A DNA stretch of 64,000 nucleotides from Nostoc sp. 'Peltigera membranacea cyanobiont' 210A (GCF_002246015.1 NZ_NOLJ01000002.1:775779-839778), one strand, 5' to 3'; positions 36,695 to 46,609 are shown, counted from the stretch's first letter. The notes: generated by a model not told the origin, from the sequence alone. Program-made: numbers and translations.

Positions 36695-37120
36695 ATGGCA
36701 ATTTACTTGACAAAACGGCTATCTGTGTTCGCTAATATTCTTGCTCTTGTCCTGTTCATACCGGGAATTGCCTTAGCTGCACCCCTTCAAATCAATACTA
36801 CTTCTGGTGTTATTTTCGCCCAAACTACCAAAACTGCAAGCTACTCCACCTCGTCGGAGATTAACCTGACTCCCTTACAACGCCAAGAACTTCAGGCTGT
36901 GCGTCAGAGAAGAAACAGGGAAATTGAGACAGTGTTAAACTCAGCCCAGCGTGCCCAACTTAATCATCATCTTCGGGCTGGTAATAATATCAAGCAAGCC
37001 CTAGAAAAACTAAATTTGCAACCAGAACAGCAAGATTTTGTAAAGGCGATCGTGCAATTTACTAACTTGAAAATGAAGGCTATTTCATCTAGGCATTTAC
37101 TGACAAGAGGAGAGAAATAA
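36695..37120 (+). CDS. Secreted Spy/CpxP-like small protein
   Basis: A 141-residue periplasmic candidate. The signal peptide (VFANILALVLFIPGIALA, cleaved after ALA) is followed by a Ser/Thr-rich stretch and then a helical basic domain with an LTPLQRQELQAVRQRRNREIETVL pattern, close to the LTxxQ helix pair of Spy-like periplasmic chaperones. The family call is tentative, since the sequence is short. ATG 36695 is the start, and it lies 76 nt after the FAD reductase gene on the same strand. Confidence 0.6.
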   Translation: MAIYLTKRLSVFANILALVLFIPGIALAAPLQINTTSGVIFAQTTKTASYSTSSEINLTPLQRQELQAVRQRRNREIETVLNSAQRAQLNHHLRAGNNIKQALEKLNLQPEQQDFVKAIVQFTNLKMKAISSRHLLTRGEK

Positions 37121-37138
37121 AAGTTTGATTTGTAGAAC

Positions 37139-37378
37139 TTATGGAAACATTTGACTAATCTGGACTTCAATTTCTGGAAAGGGAATCAAGGATAACGTTG
37201 CATCCTCCTGCACAATAAATTCAAGATTGTAACCTTCCAAACCCGGTTCGCAGAAAACATAAACCTGACGCTGATTCACATCCAAAATCCAGTAGTCAGC
37301 AATCCCTGCCATAGCATAAAGAGGCACTTTTTGTTTGCGATCTGTCTCTAGTGTTGAATAGTCAAAACCATTAACCAA
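37139..37378 (-). pseudogene. Uma2-family (DUF820) endonuclease, C-terminal remnant
   Basis: A 79-codon frame with the clear Uma2 C-terminal block STLETDRKQKVPLYAMAGI and ADYWILDVNQRQVYVF. A complete protein has about 190 residues, and the N-terminal half with the first acidic catalytic residue is absent. The start codon shown is only the frame's first possible initiator. A different N-terminal Uma2 piece lies at 38033-38182. Confidence 0.75.
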
Positions 37379-37559
37379 TCGAAAACCCTCTGAGAGGTGG
37401 CTACAGAGTCGATGGTAGGTTATTACTAGCTATCATATCGGATAGCAAAGTGTCACTAAGGGGCCAATAAAGGCAAATCCCTCAATAGTTGCCTAGAGAG
37501 GGATTTTGTGTGGGCTAGAGAGAGATTTTGGGGTGAGTGTGGCGTTGATTTTTTGACTG

Positions 37560-37793
37560 CTAGTTTAAATTATTTGCTTTCTCAACTGCTTCCTTTAACT
37601 CTTCAAAGGTAATACTACCGTCTTTGTCTGAATCATACTGTACTAGTAACTCCTGGGGACTAGTGGTATTTGTTTCTGATGAGATGATTGCACTTAAGCC
37701 AGGACTTAGAAAAAGATCATTAATGGAGATTTTGCCGTCTCGATCGCCATCTAAGCTATTAAAAAGAGATTGAAGCTCTTGCTCGGTTGTCAT
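37560..37793 (-). CDS. CSE-like calcium sensor EF-hand protein
   Basis: A 77-residue cytosolic protein with two canonical EF-hands: DGDRDGKISIND (about residues 15-26) and DSDKDGSITFEE (about 53-64). Both loops have the full oxygen-ligand set (positions 1, 3, 5, 12), so calcium binding is likely. Size and layout match CSE (calcium sensor EF-hand) of filamentous cyanobacteria, linked in Anabaena to photosynthesis and filament behaviour. It is a single gene between the Uma2 remnants and stays in frame, so it is unaffected by their decay. Confidence 0.85.
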   Translation of the reverse strand: MTTEQELQSLFNSLDGDRDGKISINDLFLSPGLSAIISSETNTTSPQELLVQYDSDKDGSITFEELKEAVEKANNLN

Positions 37794-37837
37794 AAGTTTC
37801 TATCCGAATTGATTTTTCAATTTAATATCTCAAAATC

Positions 37838-38281
37838 TTGACAAATACGCAAGAACAGTTAATAAAAAGATTTTATTGGGTGCGGGATGGCGATCGATAT
37901 ACTTTCGCTAATCGATGCGGACAACAGCGATATCTGGCTCAGGTTCGGAGTATTGGCTCAACTGAATGGGATTTTGCACCCGAACTAAGGCAACTTCTAC
38001 TAGCGATGCCTGCGGCGGGCTGCGCCAACGCTTCAGATAGTCAGATGCACAAAGTCGTTGGCGCTCATCGGGATAACTTGCCCTTAAATCAGTTCCACCC
38101 GTTCATCCGGTGCAATAATACCCGTCTTCAGCATCAGGTGATATTCGTTTACAGTCCACAGGCGCACTCTAGTTTGTGTCATTGTATTTCCTTTAGCGAT
38201 ACCTGTGGCGGGCTACGTCTAACGCACATCACTTTTAGGCGATTATCTCTTACTCTCAACTTTGGCAGCATCTATAATTAA
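37838..38281 (+). CDS. Doubtful ORF (TTG start) running through a repeat and a Uma2 remnant
   Basis: The first ~50 codons (RFYWVRDGDRYTFANRCGQQ…) look gene-like, but the rest runs through an SDR repeat and antisense to a Uma2 fragment. It is most likely a truncated gene or a chance frame; no family is recognised. Confidence 0.25.
   Translation: MTNTQEQLIKRFYWVRDGDRYTFANRCGQQRYLAQVRSIGSTEWDFAPELRQLLLAMPAAGCANASDSQMHKVVGAHRDNLPLNQFHPFIRCNNTRLQHQVIFVYSPQAHSSLCHCISFSDTCGGLRLTHITFRRLSLTLNFGSIYN
38003..38031 (+). repeat. SDR dispersed repeat copy
   Basis: gcgatgcctgcggcgggctg then cgccaacgc, directly next to the Uma2 N-terminal remnant. Confidence 0.65.
38033..38182 (-). pseudogene. Uma2-family (DUF820) endonuclease, N-terminal remnant
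   Basis: On the minus strand ATG 38182 opens MTQTRVRLWTVNEYHLMLKT then GIIAPDERVELI, the typical Uma2 start. The next codon, normally Glu, is TAA (38086-38084); the frame then continues as GQVIPMSANDF. It is a nonsense-mutated N-terminal fragment flanked by SDR copies at 38003-38031 and 38195-38226. Confidence 0.7.
38195..38226 (+). repeat. SDR dispersed repeat copy
   Basis: gcgatacctgtggcgggcta then cgtctaacgca, on the other side of the Uma2 remnant, same orientation as the copy at 38003. Confidence 0.65.
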
Positions 38282-38305
38282 TCTTGCCCTATTTAGTTCG
38301 TTACC

Positions 38306-39829
38306 ATGTCGGAAGAAGATATCCGAGCCGCGAGGCTGGAGAAAGTACAACAGCTCAAGCAGCTAGGGACTAATCCCTATGCCTATCGTTGGGAATCTAC
38401 CCATCACGCAGCGCTGTTGCAAGAACAGTTTGCCGATTTATCTAGTGGTGAAGAAGTTGATTTGGAAGTTGCCATAGCCGGACGCATTATGGCGCGTCGC
38501 GTTTTCGGTAAATTGGCTTTCTTCACCTTGCAAGATGAAACCGGTACAATTCAGCTTTATCTAGATAAAAATCGTATCCAAGAAGGTATGGCAGATATTG
38601 ATGCCGATGCCTTCAATCACCTGAAGCAACTTACAGATGCAGGTGACATATTAGGAGCCAAAGGTACTATTAAACGGACTGAAAAGGGCGAGTTATCTGT
38701 CTACGTTAAACAATATACTATCCTCACTAAATCTCTGCTGCCCCTACCCGACAAGTGGCATGGATTAACGGATGTTGCCAAGCGCTACCGTCAGCGCTAC
38801 GTTGACTTGATTGTTAACCCGGAAGTGCGGCAAACTTTCCGCCGTCGCGCTCAAATTACTGCTGGTATTCGCCGTTATTTAGAACAGCGGGATTTTCTGG
38901 AAATTGAAACACCAGTTTTGCAAAGTGAGACTGGGGGTGCAGATGCACGTCCATTTATCACCTATCACAACACTTTAGAAATGGAGTTGTATCTGCGAAT
39001 TGCCACAGAACTCCATCTCAAGCGGTTGATTGTGGGTGGTTTTGAAAAGGTGTTTGAATTGGGGCGAGTTTTCCGCAATGAGGGAATTTCGACTCGACAC
39101 AATCCTGAATTTACGACGATTGAAGTTTACCAAGCCTACGCCGACTACAACGATATGATGGCGCTGACAGAAGGAATTATTACCACTGTCGCCCAAGAGG
39201 TACTCGGCACATTGGAAATTACCTACCAAGGGGAACCTATAAATTTAACACCACCTTGGCGGCGGGTAACAATGCACGATTTAGTTAAAGAATTTACGGG
39301 CTTGGATTTTAATTCGTTCCAGAGTTTGGAAGAAGCAAAAACAGCAAGTAAAAATGCTGCTATTCCTGGTATAGATGAAGCCCAATCAATTGGTAAGTTA
39401 TTAAATTTAGCCTTTGAAGAGAAGGTAGAAGCCAATTTAATTCAACCTACCTTTGTAATTGATTACCCTGTAGAAATTTCGCCCCTAGCAAAACCTCACC
39501 GTTCTCAACCTGGTTTGGTGGAAAGATTTGAGTTATTTATAGTCGGGCGAGAAACTGGGAATAGCTTCTCAGAACTTACCGATCCTATCGATCAAAGAGA
39601 ACGTCTTGAAGCACAAGCGGCACGGAAAGCTGCCGGTGACTTAGAAGCCCAAGGTGTAGATGAAGACTTTCTCACCGCTTTGGAATATGGGATGCCGCCT
39701 ACTGGTGGTTTAGGGATTGGGATTGATCGATTGGTGATGTTATTAACTGATTGTGCCAGTATTCGGGATGCGATCGCTTTCCCCTTACTCAAGCCAGAAA
39801 AATCAGAATCATCCCCAGAAGAATCCTAA
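38306..39829 (+). CDS. lysS: Lysyl-tRNA synthetase, class II
   Basis: A 507-residue cytosolic enzyme. The N-terminal OB anticodon-binding domain ([26 protein letters not shown]) is followed by the class II catalytic core: motif 1 near [23 protein letters not shown], motif 2 [20 protein letters not shown], and motif 3 [15 protein letters not shown]. Length is standard. ATG 38306 starts [13 protein letters not shown]. It is monocistronic with a hairpin downstream. Confidence 0.97.
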   Translation: MSEEDIRAARLEKVQQLKQLGTNPYAYRWESTHHAALLQEQFADLSSGEEVDLEVAIAGRIMARRVFGKLAFFTLQDETGTIQLYLDKNRIQEGMADIDADAFNHLKQLTDAGDILGAKGTIKRTEKGELSVYVKQYTILTKSLLPLPDKWHGLTDVAKRYRQRYVDLIVNPEVRQTFRRRAQITAGIRRYLEQRDFLEIETPVLQSETGGADARPFITYHNTLEMELYLRIATELHLKRLIVGGFEKVFELGRVFRNEGISTRHNPEFTTIEVYQAYADYNDMMALTEGIITTVAQEVLGTLEITYQGEPINLTPPWRRVTMHDLVKEFTGLDFNSFQSLEEAKTASKNAAIPGIDEAQSIGKLLNLAFEEKVEANLIQPTFVIDYPVEISPLAKPHRSQPGLVERFELFIVGRETGNSFSELTDPIDQRERLEAQAARKAAGDLEAQGVDEDFLTALEYGMPPTGGLGIGIDRLVMLLTDCASIRDAIAFPLLKPEKSESSPEES

Positions 39830-39851
39830 TCTTTCACCCCATTCCTTAATC

Positions 39852-39873
39852 CCCTCCCCGCAAGCGGGGAGGG
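39852..39873. terminator. GC-rich hairpin after lysS
   Basis: ctccccgc (39854-39861) pairs with gcggggag (39864-39871), and neighbours extend the stem. The surrounding tract (cccctctggggattagggg) resembles a dispersed repeat. It lies between convergent lysS and purF and could stop both. Confidence 0.6.
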
Positions 39874-39946
39874 TGGGGCCCCCTCTGGGGATTAGGGGCA
39901 GGGAGACAAAGCGTAGGGCGGGGTGGGGTTCTTTTGTTTGAAGCCC

Positions 39947-41446
39947 CTACATCACTACTTTTTCTAAGATCAGCTTAGAACGCTTCACTTGCTCAGGAAT
40001 CGTCACGGGATAATCTCCAGTAAAGCAGGCAGAACAGAAACTATTGGTGTCCTCCCGTGTCGCTTCTAGCATTCCCTCCCAACTCAGATAGGCGAGACTG
40101 TCTACTTCCAGTTGCTTGGCAATTTCCGCTACTGACTTGGTAGCAGCAATCAGCTGATCCTGAGAATCGGTATCGATACCATAGAAGCAGGGATGAGTTA
40201 CAGGTGGAGACGAAATTCGCATATGTACCTCTACTGCACCTGCATCACGTAAGGTTTTGACTAGTTTACGGCTGGTAGTACCCCGTACAATCGAGTCGTC
40301 TACAATAATTACTCGTTTACCTACTAGCACATCTTTGAGGGGGTTGAGTTTCATCCGCAAACCCGATTCCCGCATGGTTTGGGTTGGTTGAATGAAGGTT
40401 CGCCCAACATAGCGATTTTTAATCAGTCCTTCGCCGTAAGCGACACCAGACGCTTGGGAAAATCCGATCGCAGCAGGTATACCAGAATCAGGAACACCAA
40501 AGACAATATCGGCATCTACAAAAGATTCTTTAGCTAGCTGGTGTCCTAACCGCATTCGATAGCTGTACAAACTCTCGTTGTGCATGACGCTATCAGGGCG
40601 GGCAAAGTAAATCATCTCGAAGATACACAATTTCCGCTCAGATTTTTGACTCCAATGATAAGAAGCTAAACCTTCTTCAGTAATCCAAACTAATTCACCT
40701 GGTTCTACGTCTCGCAGATATTCGGCTCCAATAATGTCTAAACCACAAGTCTCAGAAGCCAAAACGTAACGGACTGGATTACCAGCCAAAGTGCCGATTA
40801 CTAAGGGGCGGATTCCATTAGGGTCACGGACACCCATAACGCCGACGGGAGTGCCAATAACTAAACTAAAGGCTCCTTGGCAACGGTGAAATGCCTTAAT
40901 TGCACCTTCTAGCCAATCAGCGCCCGTATCTATGGCTTCTGCGATCGCAAAAGCGATCATTTCTGAGTCTGTTGTTGTGACTAAGTTACATTTATTTTCA
41001 AGCAACTCTTGACGTAGTTGCACAGTATTGACTAAATTACCATTGTGTGCAAGTGCTAATGAACCTAAACGGGTTTCTAGTACTGCGGGTTGAGCATTAA
41101 CTTTGCGGCTAGAACCTGTGGTGGAATAACGAGTGTGACCAACAGCAAGACTACCGGGCAATTGATCCAAGACAGATTCATTGAAAACTTGAGACACCAA
41201 GCCCATATCCTTGTGGAGATGTACTTGTGTACCCTCAAAGGTGGCAATACCAGCTGATTCTTGACCCCGATGCTGGAGGGCATACAATCCAAAGTAGGTC
41301 AGTTTAGCAACGTTTTCTCCTGGGGCGTAGATGCCAAAAACACCACAAGCTTCTTCGGGCTTGTCAGGCTGATTTTCATGACTATTGATTGGGTTGTTGG
41401 TTGGGTCGGGGTATTCATCCGAAGTGACAGAATGAATAGAAATCAT
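39947..41446 (-). CDS. purF: Amidophosphoribosyltransferase
   Basis: First committed step of purine synthesis: PRPP + glutamine to phosphoribosylamine. A 33-residue propeptide precedes the catalytic Cys34 (EEACGVFGIYAPGENVAKL), and the Ntn-glutaminase domain contains LQHRGQESAGIA and GHTRYSTTGSS. The PRTase domain has the PRPP motif VIIVDDSIVRGTTS. Length (499) fits the Bacillus-type enzyme with cleaved propeptide. C-terminal cysteines (FCSACFTGDYP) suggest the Fe-S type. It lies downstream of purL on the same strand, so they probably form a purLF unit. Confidence 0.96.
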   Translation of the reverse strand: MISIHSVTSDEYPDPTNNPINSHENQPDKPEEACGVFGIYAPGENVAKLTYFGLYALQHRGQESAGIATFEGTQVHLHKDMGLVSQVFNESVLDQLPGSLAVGHTRYSTTGSSRKVNAQPAVLETRLGSLALAHNGNLVNTVQLRQELLENKCNLVTTTDSEMIAFAIAEAIDTGADWLEGAIKAFHRCQGAFSLVIGTPVGVMGVRDPNGIRPLVIGTLAGNPVRYVLASETCGLDIIGAEYLRDVEPGELVWITEEGLASYHWSQKSERKLCIFEMIYFARPDSVMHNESLYSYRMRLGHQLAKESFVDADIVFGVPDSGIPAAIGFSQASGVAYGEGLIKNRYVGRTFIQPTQTMRESGLRMKLNPLKDVLVGKRVIIVDDSIVRGTTSRKLVKTLRDAGAVEVHMRISSPPVTHPCFYGIDTDSQDQLIAATKSVAEIAKQLEVDSLAYLSWEGMLEATREDTNSFCSACFTGDYPVTIPEQVKRSKLILEKVVM

Positions 41447-41779
41447 GCTAGCTTTGCTCCTGGTGGGGGGGAGTCAATCAATTTTGGATTTTAGATTGAC
41501 GATTTTGGATTGATCGCACCGTAGTAAGGATGCGGCTTGGGATTTGAGAACGGCTATTTTAGATTTTTGTGCCCAGTAAGAGCAAGATATGAACTAGAAG
41601 CAACGCCGCTAGTCTAAAATCTCAAATTCAAAATCTAAAATCGGTAGTCAAGTTACTGGGATTATATAAATGGTTGAGGATTTCTTAACAAATCTTTAAC
41701 CATCCATTAAAACAGTACCGTAATTTTGCTCAGAGACGTTAATAAAAGAGTGAGGAATTAGGAGTTATGCTTTTTATTC
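41447..41779. repeat. Gap between purL and purF with repeated tttagatttt tracts
   Basis: About 330 nt with no gene. It carries forward copies of attttggattttagat (41480-41512) and reverse copies (aaaatctcaaattcaaaatc, 41612-41640), forming an inverted pair. An ggagttatgctttttattcc-type inverted tract lies at 41752-41795 by the purL stop. Similar tracts occur near 27625. These look like dispersed repeats. Confidence 0.55.
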
Positions 41780-44242
41780 CTAACTCCTAACTTCTTCAGG
41801 GGTAGTAGTAGTATGGATGGCGAGACGTTTAGCGATCGCATGGAAGTAGCGATCGCTCATATCTTCGATACTAACTTTGATTAAGGTTTGGTTATCAGTG
41901 GTGAAAACCCCCAAACCCGTCTCAAAATTTCCAACCGTACCCAATTTTTGCCACTCTTGGCCTAAATGTTCCTGTAAATATGATTCCCAAATTCCTTGCT
42001 GTGCTGATGCTACAGAAACTAAAATTCTGGCACCACCTTCGGCAAATAGCACCTCATCCAAGCGGTTTAACTGTGTTGGTGCTATTTCTAAATTGATTTC
42101 GGCACCAAGATTGCCAGCAAGACAACATTCGGCTATGGCGATCGCCACTCCTCCCTCAGCAGAATCGTGGGCTGAACGTACCCAACCATTACGAATTCCT
42201 TCACGACAAACTTTCTGGACGCGGCGTTCCAAGTCAAAATCTACCCGTGGCGGTTTTCCGGCAACAGTTCCGTGGATAGTGGCTAAATATTCAGATGCTC
42301 CCAAACTGAGTTTAGATGCCAAAGGCAATCCGAGAAGATAAATCACATCGCCGGATGCTTGCCAACCTTGACCACAAATTTTGGTTATATCAGGAATTAA
42401 GCCCACCATACCGACAACAGGAGTGGGATAAATGGGTTGTGGGATGCCTTGAGAATCAAGAGTTTCGTTGTATAAAGAGACGTTTCCGCCCGTAACTGGT
42501 GTCGCCAATTCTCGGCAACCTTCTGCCAAACCGCGACAAGCTTCTGCCAATTGCCAGTAACCAATGGGTTTTTCTGGAGAGCCAAAATTCAGATTATCTG
42601 TCACCGCCAGAGGTTCAGCACCCACACAGCTAAGATTTCGGGCTGCTTCTGCCACCACTGCCTTAGCTCCTTCGTAGGGGTCAAGATAAACATAACGAGG
42701 ATTGCAATCTACCGTTGCCGCAACACCGCGTTGGGCATTGAGGGTTTCTTTGTCTCCTTGTCCTCCTTGTCCTCCTTGTCCTCCTTGTCCTCCTTGTCCT
42801 CCTTGTCCTCCTTGTCCTCCTTGTCCCCTTGTCCCCTTGTCCTCTTTCAGGGGGCGTAAACGGATAACAGCGGCATCTGCACCACCTGGCAGTGTTACTG
42901 TATTATTTTGTACTTGATGGTCATACTGACGATATACCCAATTTTTAGAAGCGATCGTGGGTGTATCGAGCAAAGTTAAGAGAATATCATTCCAACTTTG
43001 CAGTCCTCCTTGAAGTTCTATTCCAGCAGTTGTGGAAGGAGGTAGGGAATCAGGAGTCCATTCCCAAGCTTTACGCGCATATTCTGGTGCTTCTGCCAAT
43101 AACTCCCGGTTATACAGTGGGGTATTCTCCGCCAAAGCCTCAGCGGGAATTTCTGCTGCTACTTCACCCTGAAAGAGAATCCGCACAATAGGTTCAGCGA
43201 TGACTGTCCCTGCGACAACGGCTTGAAGTCCCCACCGATGGAAAATATCAATTAATTCTTGCTCACGTCCCTTGTGTGCAACAAACAGCATTCGTTCTTG
43301 TGATTCCGAAAGCAGATATTCATAAGGAACCATCCCCATTTCTCTGACGGGAATCTTATCTAAATCTAGTTCAATTCCCACACCGCCTTTTGCTGCCATT
43401 TCTGAGGTAGAACAGGTGATCCCGGCTGCTCCCATATCTTGGGCGGCGACAACTGCACCCGTCTTAAATGCCTCCAGACAAGCTTCAATCAACGACTTTT
43501 CCAAAAAGGGATCGCCCACTTGCACAGCAGGGCGATCGTCTATGGATTGCTCGCTCAATTCTGCACTAGCAAAACTCGCGCCTCCCATGCCGTCGCGCCC
43601 AGTGGTGGAACCAACATACAGCACGGGGTTGCCTAAGCCAGATGCTCCAGATTTGACGATTTCTGAGGTTTCCATCAACCCCAGTGCCATAACGTTCACC
43701 AGAGGATTACCAGAGTAAGCAGAGTCAAAGTAAACTTCGCCGCCAACGGTGGGTACTCCCACACAGTTACCATAATGAGAGATTCCTGCCACCACACCAG
43801 TGAATAGCCGTTGGGTTTTGGGATCTTCTAAGGAACCAAAGCGTAACGAGTTTAATAGGGCAATGGGACGCGCACCCATTGTAAAAATATCTCTGAGAAT
43901 ACCTCCGACTCCCGTCGCAGCTCCTTGAAAGGGTTCGACTGCTGAGGGATGGTTGTGAGATTCAATCTTAAAAGCTAGTTGGAGTCCATCACCCAAGTCT
44001 ACAACACCAGCATTTTCACCAGGCCCCACCAGGATGCGGGGGCCCTCGGTGGGAAATTGTTTGAGTAGAGGTCGAGAATTTTTGTAACAACAATGCTCTG
44101 ACCACATCACGCCAAACATTCCCAGTTCAGCTTTGTTGGGATGACGGCCTAGCCGATGGACAATTTCTGCGTATTCTTCTGGTTTAAGACCAACAGCCGC
44201 AATTTCTTGGGGGGAAAAGGCTGGTTTTGAGGTTGCAGTCAT
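41780..44242 (-). CDS. purL: Phosphoribosylformylglycinamidine synthase subunit PurL
   Basis: The large synthetase subunit that turns FGAR to FGAM with ATP and ammonia from PurQ. Clear PurL features: [82 protein letters not shown]-type [10 protein letters not shown], and the second half with [25 protein letters not shown]. 820 residues is about 30-40 longer than usual, and the extra length is a Gly-Gln-Gly repeat tract near residue 475-500 encoded by a 9-bp array. It starts 37-45 nt from the Fic gene's 3' end, on the same strand. Confidence 0.96.
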   Translation of the reverse strand: MTATSKPAFSPQEIAAVGLKPEEYAEIVHRLGRHPNKAELGMFGVMWSEHCCYKNSRPLLKQFPTEGPRILVGPGENAGVVDLGDGLQLAFKIESHNHPSAVEPFQGAATGVGGILRDIFTMGARPIALLNSLRFGSLEDPKTQRLFTGVVAGISHYGNCVGVPTVGGEVYFDSAYSGNPLVNVMALGLMETSEIVKSGASGLGNPVLYVGSTTGRDGMGGASFASAELSEQSIDDRPAVQVGDPFLEKSLIEACLEAFKTGAVVAAQDMGAAGITCSTSEMAAKGGVGIELDLDKIPVREMGMVPYEYLLSESQERMLFVAHKGREQELIDIFHRWGLQAVVAGTVIAEPIVRILFQGEVAAEIPAEALAENTPLYNRELLAEAPEYARKAWEWTPDSLPPSTTAGIELQGGLQSWNDILLTLLDTPTIASKNWVYRQYDHQVQNNTVTLPGGADAAVIRLRPLKEDKGTRGQGGQGGQGGQGGQGGQGGQGGQGDKETLNAQRGVAATVDCNPRYVYLDPYEGAKAVVAEAARNLSCVGAEPLAVTDNLNFGSPEKPIGYWQLAEACRGLAEGCRELATPVTGGNVSLYNETLDSQGIPQPIYPTPVVGMVGLIPDITKICGQGWQASGDVIYLLGLPLASKLSLGASEYLATIHGTVAGKPPRVDFDLERRVQKVCREGIRNGWVRSAHDSAEGGVAIAIAECCLAGNLGAEINLEIAPTQLNRLDEVLFAEGGARILVSVASAQQGIWESYLQEHLGQEWQKLGTVGNFETGLGVFTTDNQTLIKVSIEDMSDRYFHAIAKRLAIHTTTTPEEVRS
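42758..42820 (+). repeat. 9-bp tandem array inside purL
   Basis: Seven perfect ttgtcctcc units, flanked by variants ttgtctcc and ttgtcccc. On the coding strand each unit reads GlyGlnGly, giving about eight GQG repeats in a loop of PurL. Because the unit is a multiple of three, copy-number change keeps the frame. Confidence 0.95.
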
Positions 44243-44285
44243 GGAAGTAATGCACTCTGGGGGGACAGAGCATTATTCTATCGAT

Positions 44286-44678
44286 TTACTTGCCCTGTAA
44301 GTACAGTTCCAGAAATGCAGATAATTCTTCTTTGGATATTTCTTTCTGAACTACTTGAATCACCAAGTTGTAAGCTTGCTCTTGAGATAAATTGAGAGTG
44401 TAGCCATTTAAGGTTATGAAGGTATCCATAACCGCAAATGCAGTGCGCTTGTTGCCATCAATAAACGGATGGTTCATTGTTAAATGGTAGAGGTACGCTG
44501 CTGCTTGCTGGTGAATTGTTGGATGGAGAAGTTTACCGCCAAAAGTAGCTTGAGGTTGTGCCAGTGCTGAATCTAGCAAACCTTTGTCTCTTACACCTGA
44601 TGTTCCACCAAAGCTGTTTATCTCATCTTGGTGAATGTCTAGGACTTGAGAAATAGAAATAAATCTAGGAGTCTGCAA
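44286..44678 (-). CDS. Doc-type Fic-family toxin
   Basis: A 130-residue Fic-fold protein. The Doc-type active site HPFIDGNKRTAF is complete (Doc uses this to phosphorylate EF-Tu). It begins QVLDIHQDEINSFGGTSGVRDKGLLDSALAQP, also typical of Doc. It overlaps the upstream antitoxin gene by 14 bases, so they are co-translated. No inhibitory-helix motif of full-length Fic proteins is needed for this class. It sits immediately upstream of purL and may be cotranscribed by read-through. Confidence 0.9.
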   Translation of the reverse strand: MQTPRFISISQVLDIHQDEINSFGGTSGVRDKGLLDSALAQPQATFGGKLLHPTIHQQAAAYLYHLTMNHPFIDGNKRTAFAVMDTFITLNGYTLNLSQEQAYNLVIQVVQKEISKEELSAFLELYLQGK

Positions 44679-44979
44679 GGCGACGATAAACCTCCTGCCA
44701 TTTCTGTTTAGAAGTTAAATAAGCCTGCCATACCTCTTCATCTGAGGCAATCTGATTTGAGGCCGTATTTTCTAATTTGTCTTCATTTTGTTCAATTTCA
44801 CGGAAATATTCGGCAAAATCAGGAATATTTAATAATATTTTTTCAGTAGCTTCACTTTCTTCTATTTTTTGTAGATAAGCAATAATTGCAACTGCTACTC
44901 GCAACTTCTCAGGAGAAAGTTGACGCAAACGGCTTTCGGCTTCTGATAAATAATTGCTGTGCTTTTGTTCTGTTGCCAT
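44665..44979 (-). CDS. Antitoxin of the Doc-type pair
   Basis: A 104-residue acidic, helical protein in the antitoxin position. The C terminus (EVWQAYLTSKQKWQEVYRRLADS) overlaps the toxin start and would be the toxin-binding end. The middle is strongly acidic (IEQNEDKLEN). No recognised DNA-binding domain is visible, and it is not the classical Phd sequence. Starts ATG 44979. Confidence 0.78.
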   Translation of the reverse strand: MATEQKHSNYLSEAESRLRQLSPEKLRVAVAIIAYLQKIEESEATEKILLNIPDFAEYFREIEQNEDKLENTASNQIASDEEVWQAYLTSKQKWQEVYRRLADS

Positions 44980-45199
44980 CGTTACCCAAGCTAGGTTTTT
45001 TACCAGTTGTGAATCACTTCTGCTGCTAACTCTAGCTTATCGCGCTATTGTGATTTACTCAATTAAGGCAACTGCAAAAATACGTAAGGAGCAATGCTTA
45101 ATACAATTGCTGCAACCACCGCATCATTTCAATTAGTAGCTGAATTGGTTAATGGCGTTAAAAGTATTTTAGGATGCTAATTAATTTATGTTGCAAAAC

Positions 45200-45227
45200 A
45201 CGATGCCTACGGCGGCAAGCTACGCAC
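45200..45227 (+). repeat. SDR dispersed repeat copy
   Basis: cacgatgcctacggcggcaa then gctacgca; same variant as the copy at 2711-2741. Confidence 0.7.
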
Positions 45228-45634
45228 TTTTACTTTCCTGTAGATTAAAGCGCGATCGCTCTTCAATTAAACTTTAACTAAATACCTGTATTTTCATCTT
45301 GGTAAATATTGGCAGTAGATGCCTGTGCAGCCTTTATTACAAGCAAACTTGTTTCTTGGATGGAGGGGTAGTAAAACCCCAGAATGCACTCAACAGGATT
45401 ATTCCGACCATGAACTAGACAAGATGAAGATCATTAGCACACCAAATGCTTTAGTGTTTAAAGATAACTTTATTTTTTAATGTTGGTGAAATTTCTAGCT
45501 CCTTTACTTACGTGAGTCTAGTGTCACTCAGAGATTATTCGGGTATATGCAGTTTAGATGTAACAATCAAGTGACGAGAATCACACATATCGATGATTAG
45601 GATCGTCTCCTTCATCTCGCTAACTAGGCATAAT

Positions 45635-45718
45635 TAATGACAACTGAACTCTAGCCGAGTCATTAATAGGGAACACACTTAATAGCCGACAGCCTTAATC
45701 AAGGACTGTCGGTTTTTT
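45635..45718 (+). ncRNA. Candidate small RNA with intrinsic terminator
   Basis: A -10-like cataat (45629-45634) precedes a hairpin (taatgac 45635-45641 with gtcatta 45659-45665), an unpaired purine tract agggaacacact, then a strong terminator: ccgacag…ctgtcgg stem with inner cctt/aagg (45686-45712) and a T6 run. No ORF of note. The unit resembles a ~80-nt cyanobacterial sRNA, though no known sRNA sequence is recognised. Confidence 0.45.
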
Positions 45719-45770
45719 GTATTTGTCATTTGTCATTAGTCATCACTTAAATGCCCAATGCCCACTTGCC

Positions 45771-45831
45771 CTGAGCGTACCCCTGCGGGGAAGCAAGCTA
45801 CGCGTAGCGTCTCGTAGAGAAGCCGAACGCA
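45771..45831 (-). repeat. Dispersed repeat of a second type
   Basis: tgagcgtacccctgcgggga then agcaagctacgcgtagcgtctcgtagagaagccgaacgcaagt. The cgtagcgtctcgtagaga core is common in Nostoc-type genomes. Intergenic. Confidence 0.6.
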
Positions 45832-46021
45832 AGTGCCCCATGCCCATATCCATAAAATTTCCCCACAACTGGTTGGTAACTTGACAGAGATTTTGCCACA
45901 GCCACTACCAAATGTGGGGAGGGTATGATGAAATTGGGGATCTTATGCCTATCGAGTGCTAATATCTTGCACTCACTCTAGTAGACCGGAAGTAACTTCT
46001 AGAACCAGCACACACCTTGTA

Positions 46022-46507
46022 TTAAGACATCGCTTGAATGATGTAATCAAAGTAAGGTGCTGCTTCAGCAGCGTCTTCTGCACTCAGTAAGCTAAGGGAA
46101 GCTGTTTTGAGGGAATTAATCGCTTCTACCATTCCAGGCACGGGAACGCCCAATGAATTGTACATTTCCCGGACACCAATCAAACCAATTTTTTCAATTG
46201 GCTCTTTGTCACCGGCAAGTACACCATAAGTAATTAGGCGTAAGTACCAGCCAAAATCACGGATACATAGAGAGCGTTGGCGTTCACCGTAAGCATTACC
46301 TCCAGGGGAGATAAAGTCAGGACGCTTCTGCCAAAGTTGTTTGGTTGCTTCTTGAACTATCTTCTTTTCGTTTTCGGCTAAGGTAGCCGCAATCCGCGTC
46401 CGTTGTACGCCGGTTTGCAAAAAGTCTTTGATATTTTTAAGTTCGCCACTGCTGGGATAACGCAGTTCGTCGTCGGCTTTGAGAATAACTTGGCTAATTA
46501 CAGTCAT
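46022..46507 (-). CDS. apcD: Allophycocyanin-B alpha subunit (ApcD)
   Basis: A phycobilisome core subunit that passes excitation to chlorophyll as a terminal emitter. The 161-residue protein starts [20 protein letters not shown] (ATG 46507; a five-residue upstream extension is possible) and keeps the globin-like fold with the phycocyanobilin Cys in [17 protein letters not shown]. Residue pattern is that of ApcD rather than ApcA (ARYLSPGEL is absent, LTYPxSGELK-like start present). It is a lone gene, as apcD usually is in cyanobacteria. Confidence 0.9.
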   Translation of the reverse strand: MTVISQVILKADDELRYPSSGELKNIKDFLQTGVQRTRIAATLAENEKKIVQEATKQLWQKRPDFISPGGNAYGERQRSLCIRDFGWYLRLITYGVLAGDKEPIEKIGLIGVREMYNSLGVPVPGMVEAINSLKTASLSLLSAEDAAEAAPYFDYIIQAMS

Positions 46508-46609
46508 GATTATTGAAATCACCTGAAATATTATCTGTTAGTTTAGCGAGTTGGAGGTACACAAGTGAAGGGATCGGAGTTACTTATGTATTGAATTTAT
46601 CTGTTTGGG

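Larger units (their letters stand above)
44980..46021. other. Intergenic region with repeats and a candidate small RNA
   Basis: About 1 kb without a protein gene. It holds an SDR copy (45200-45227), a different repeat type at 45771-45831 (cgtagcgtctcgtagaga), a HIP1 site near 45252 and a well-formed sRNA-like unit at 45635-45718. STRR-like caatgcccactt tracts lie near 45752-45764. Confidence 0.6.

Noticed and set aside
42551-42917. Cys/Pro-rich frames antisense to purL
   Set aside because: They are the reverse strand of the 9-bp GQG array; no independent gene.
45500-45640. Possible tRNA or known sRNA (Yfr1/Yfr2 type)
   Set aside because: No tRNA cloverleaf or TPsiC-like box; the known Yfr1/Yfr2 loop motifs are absent.
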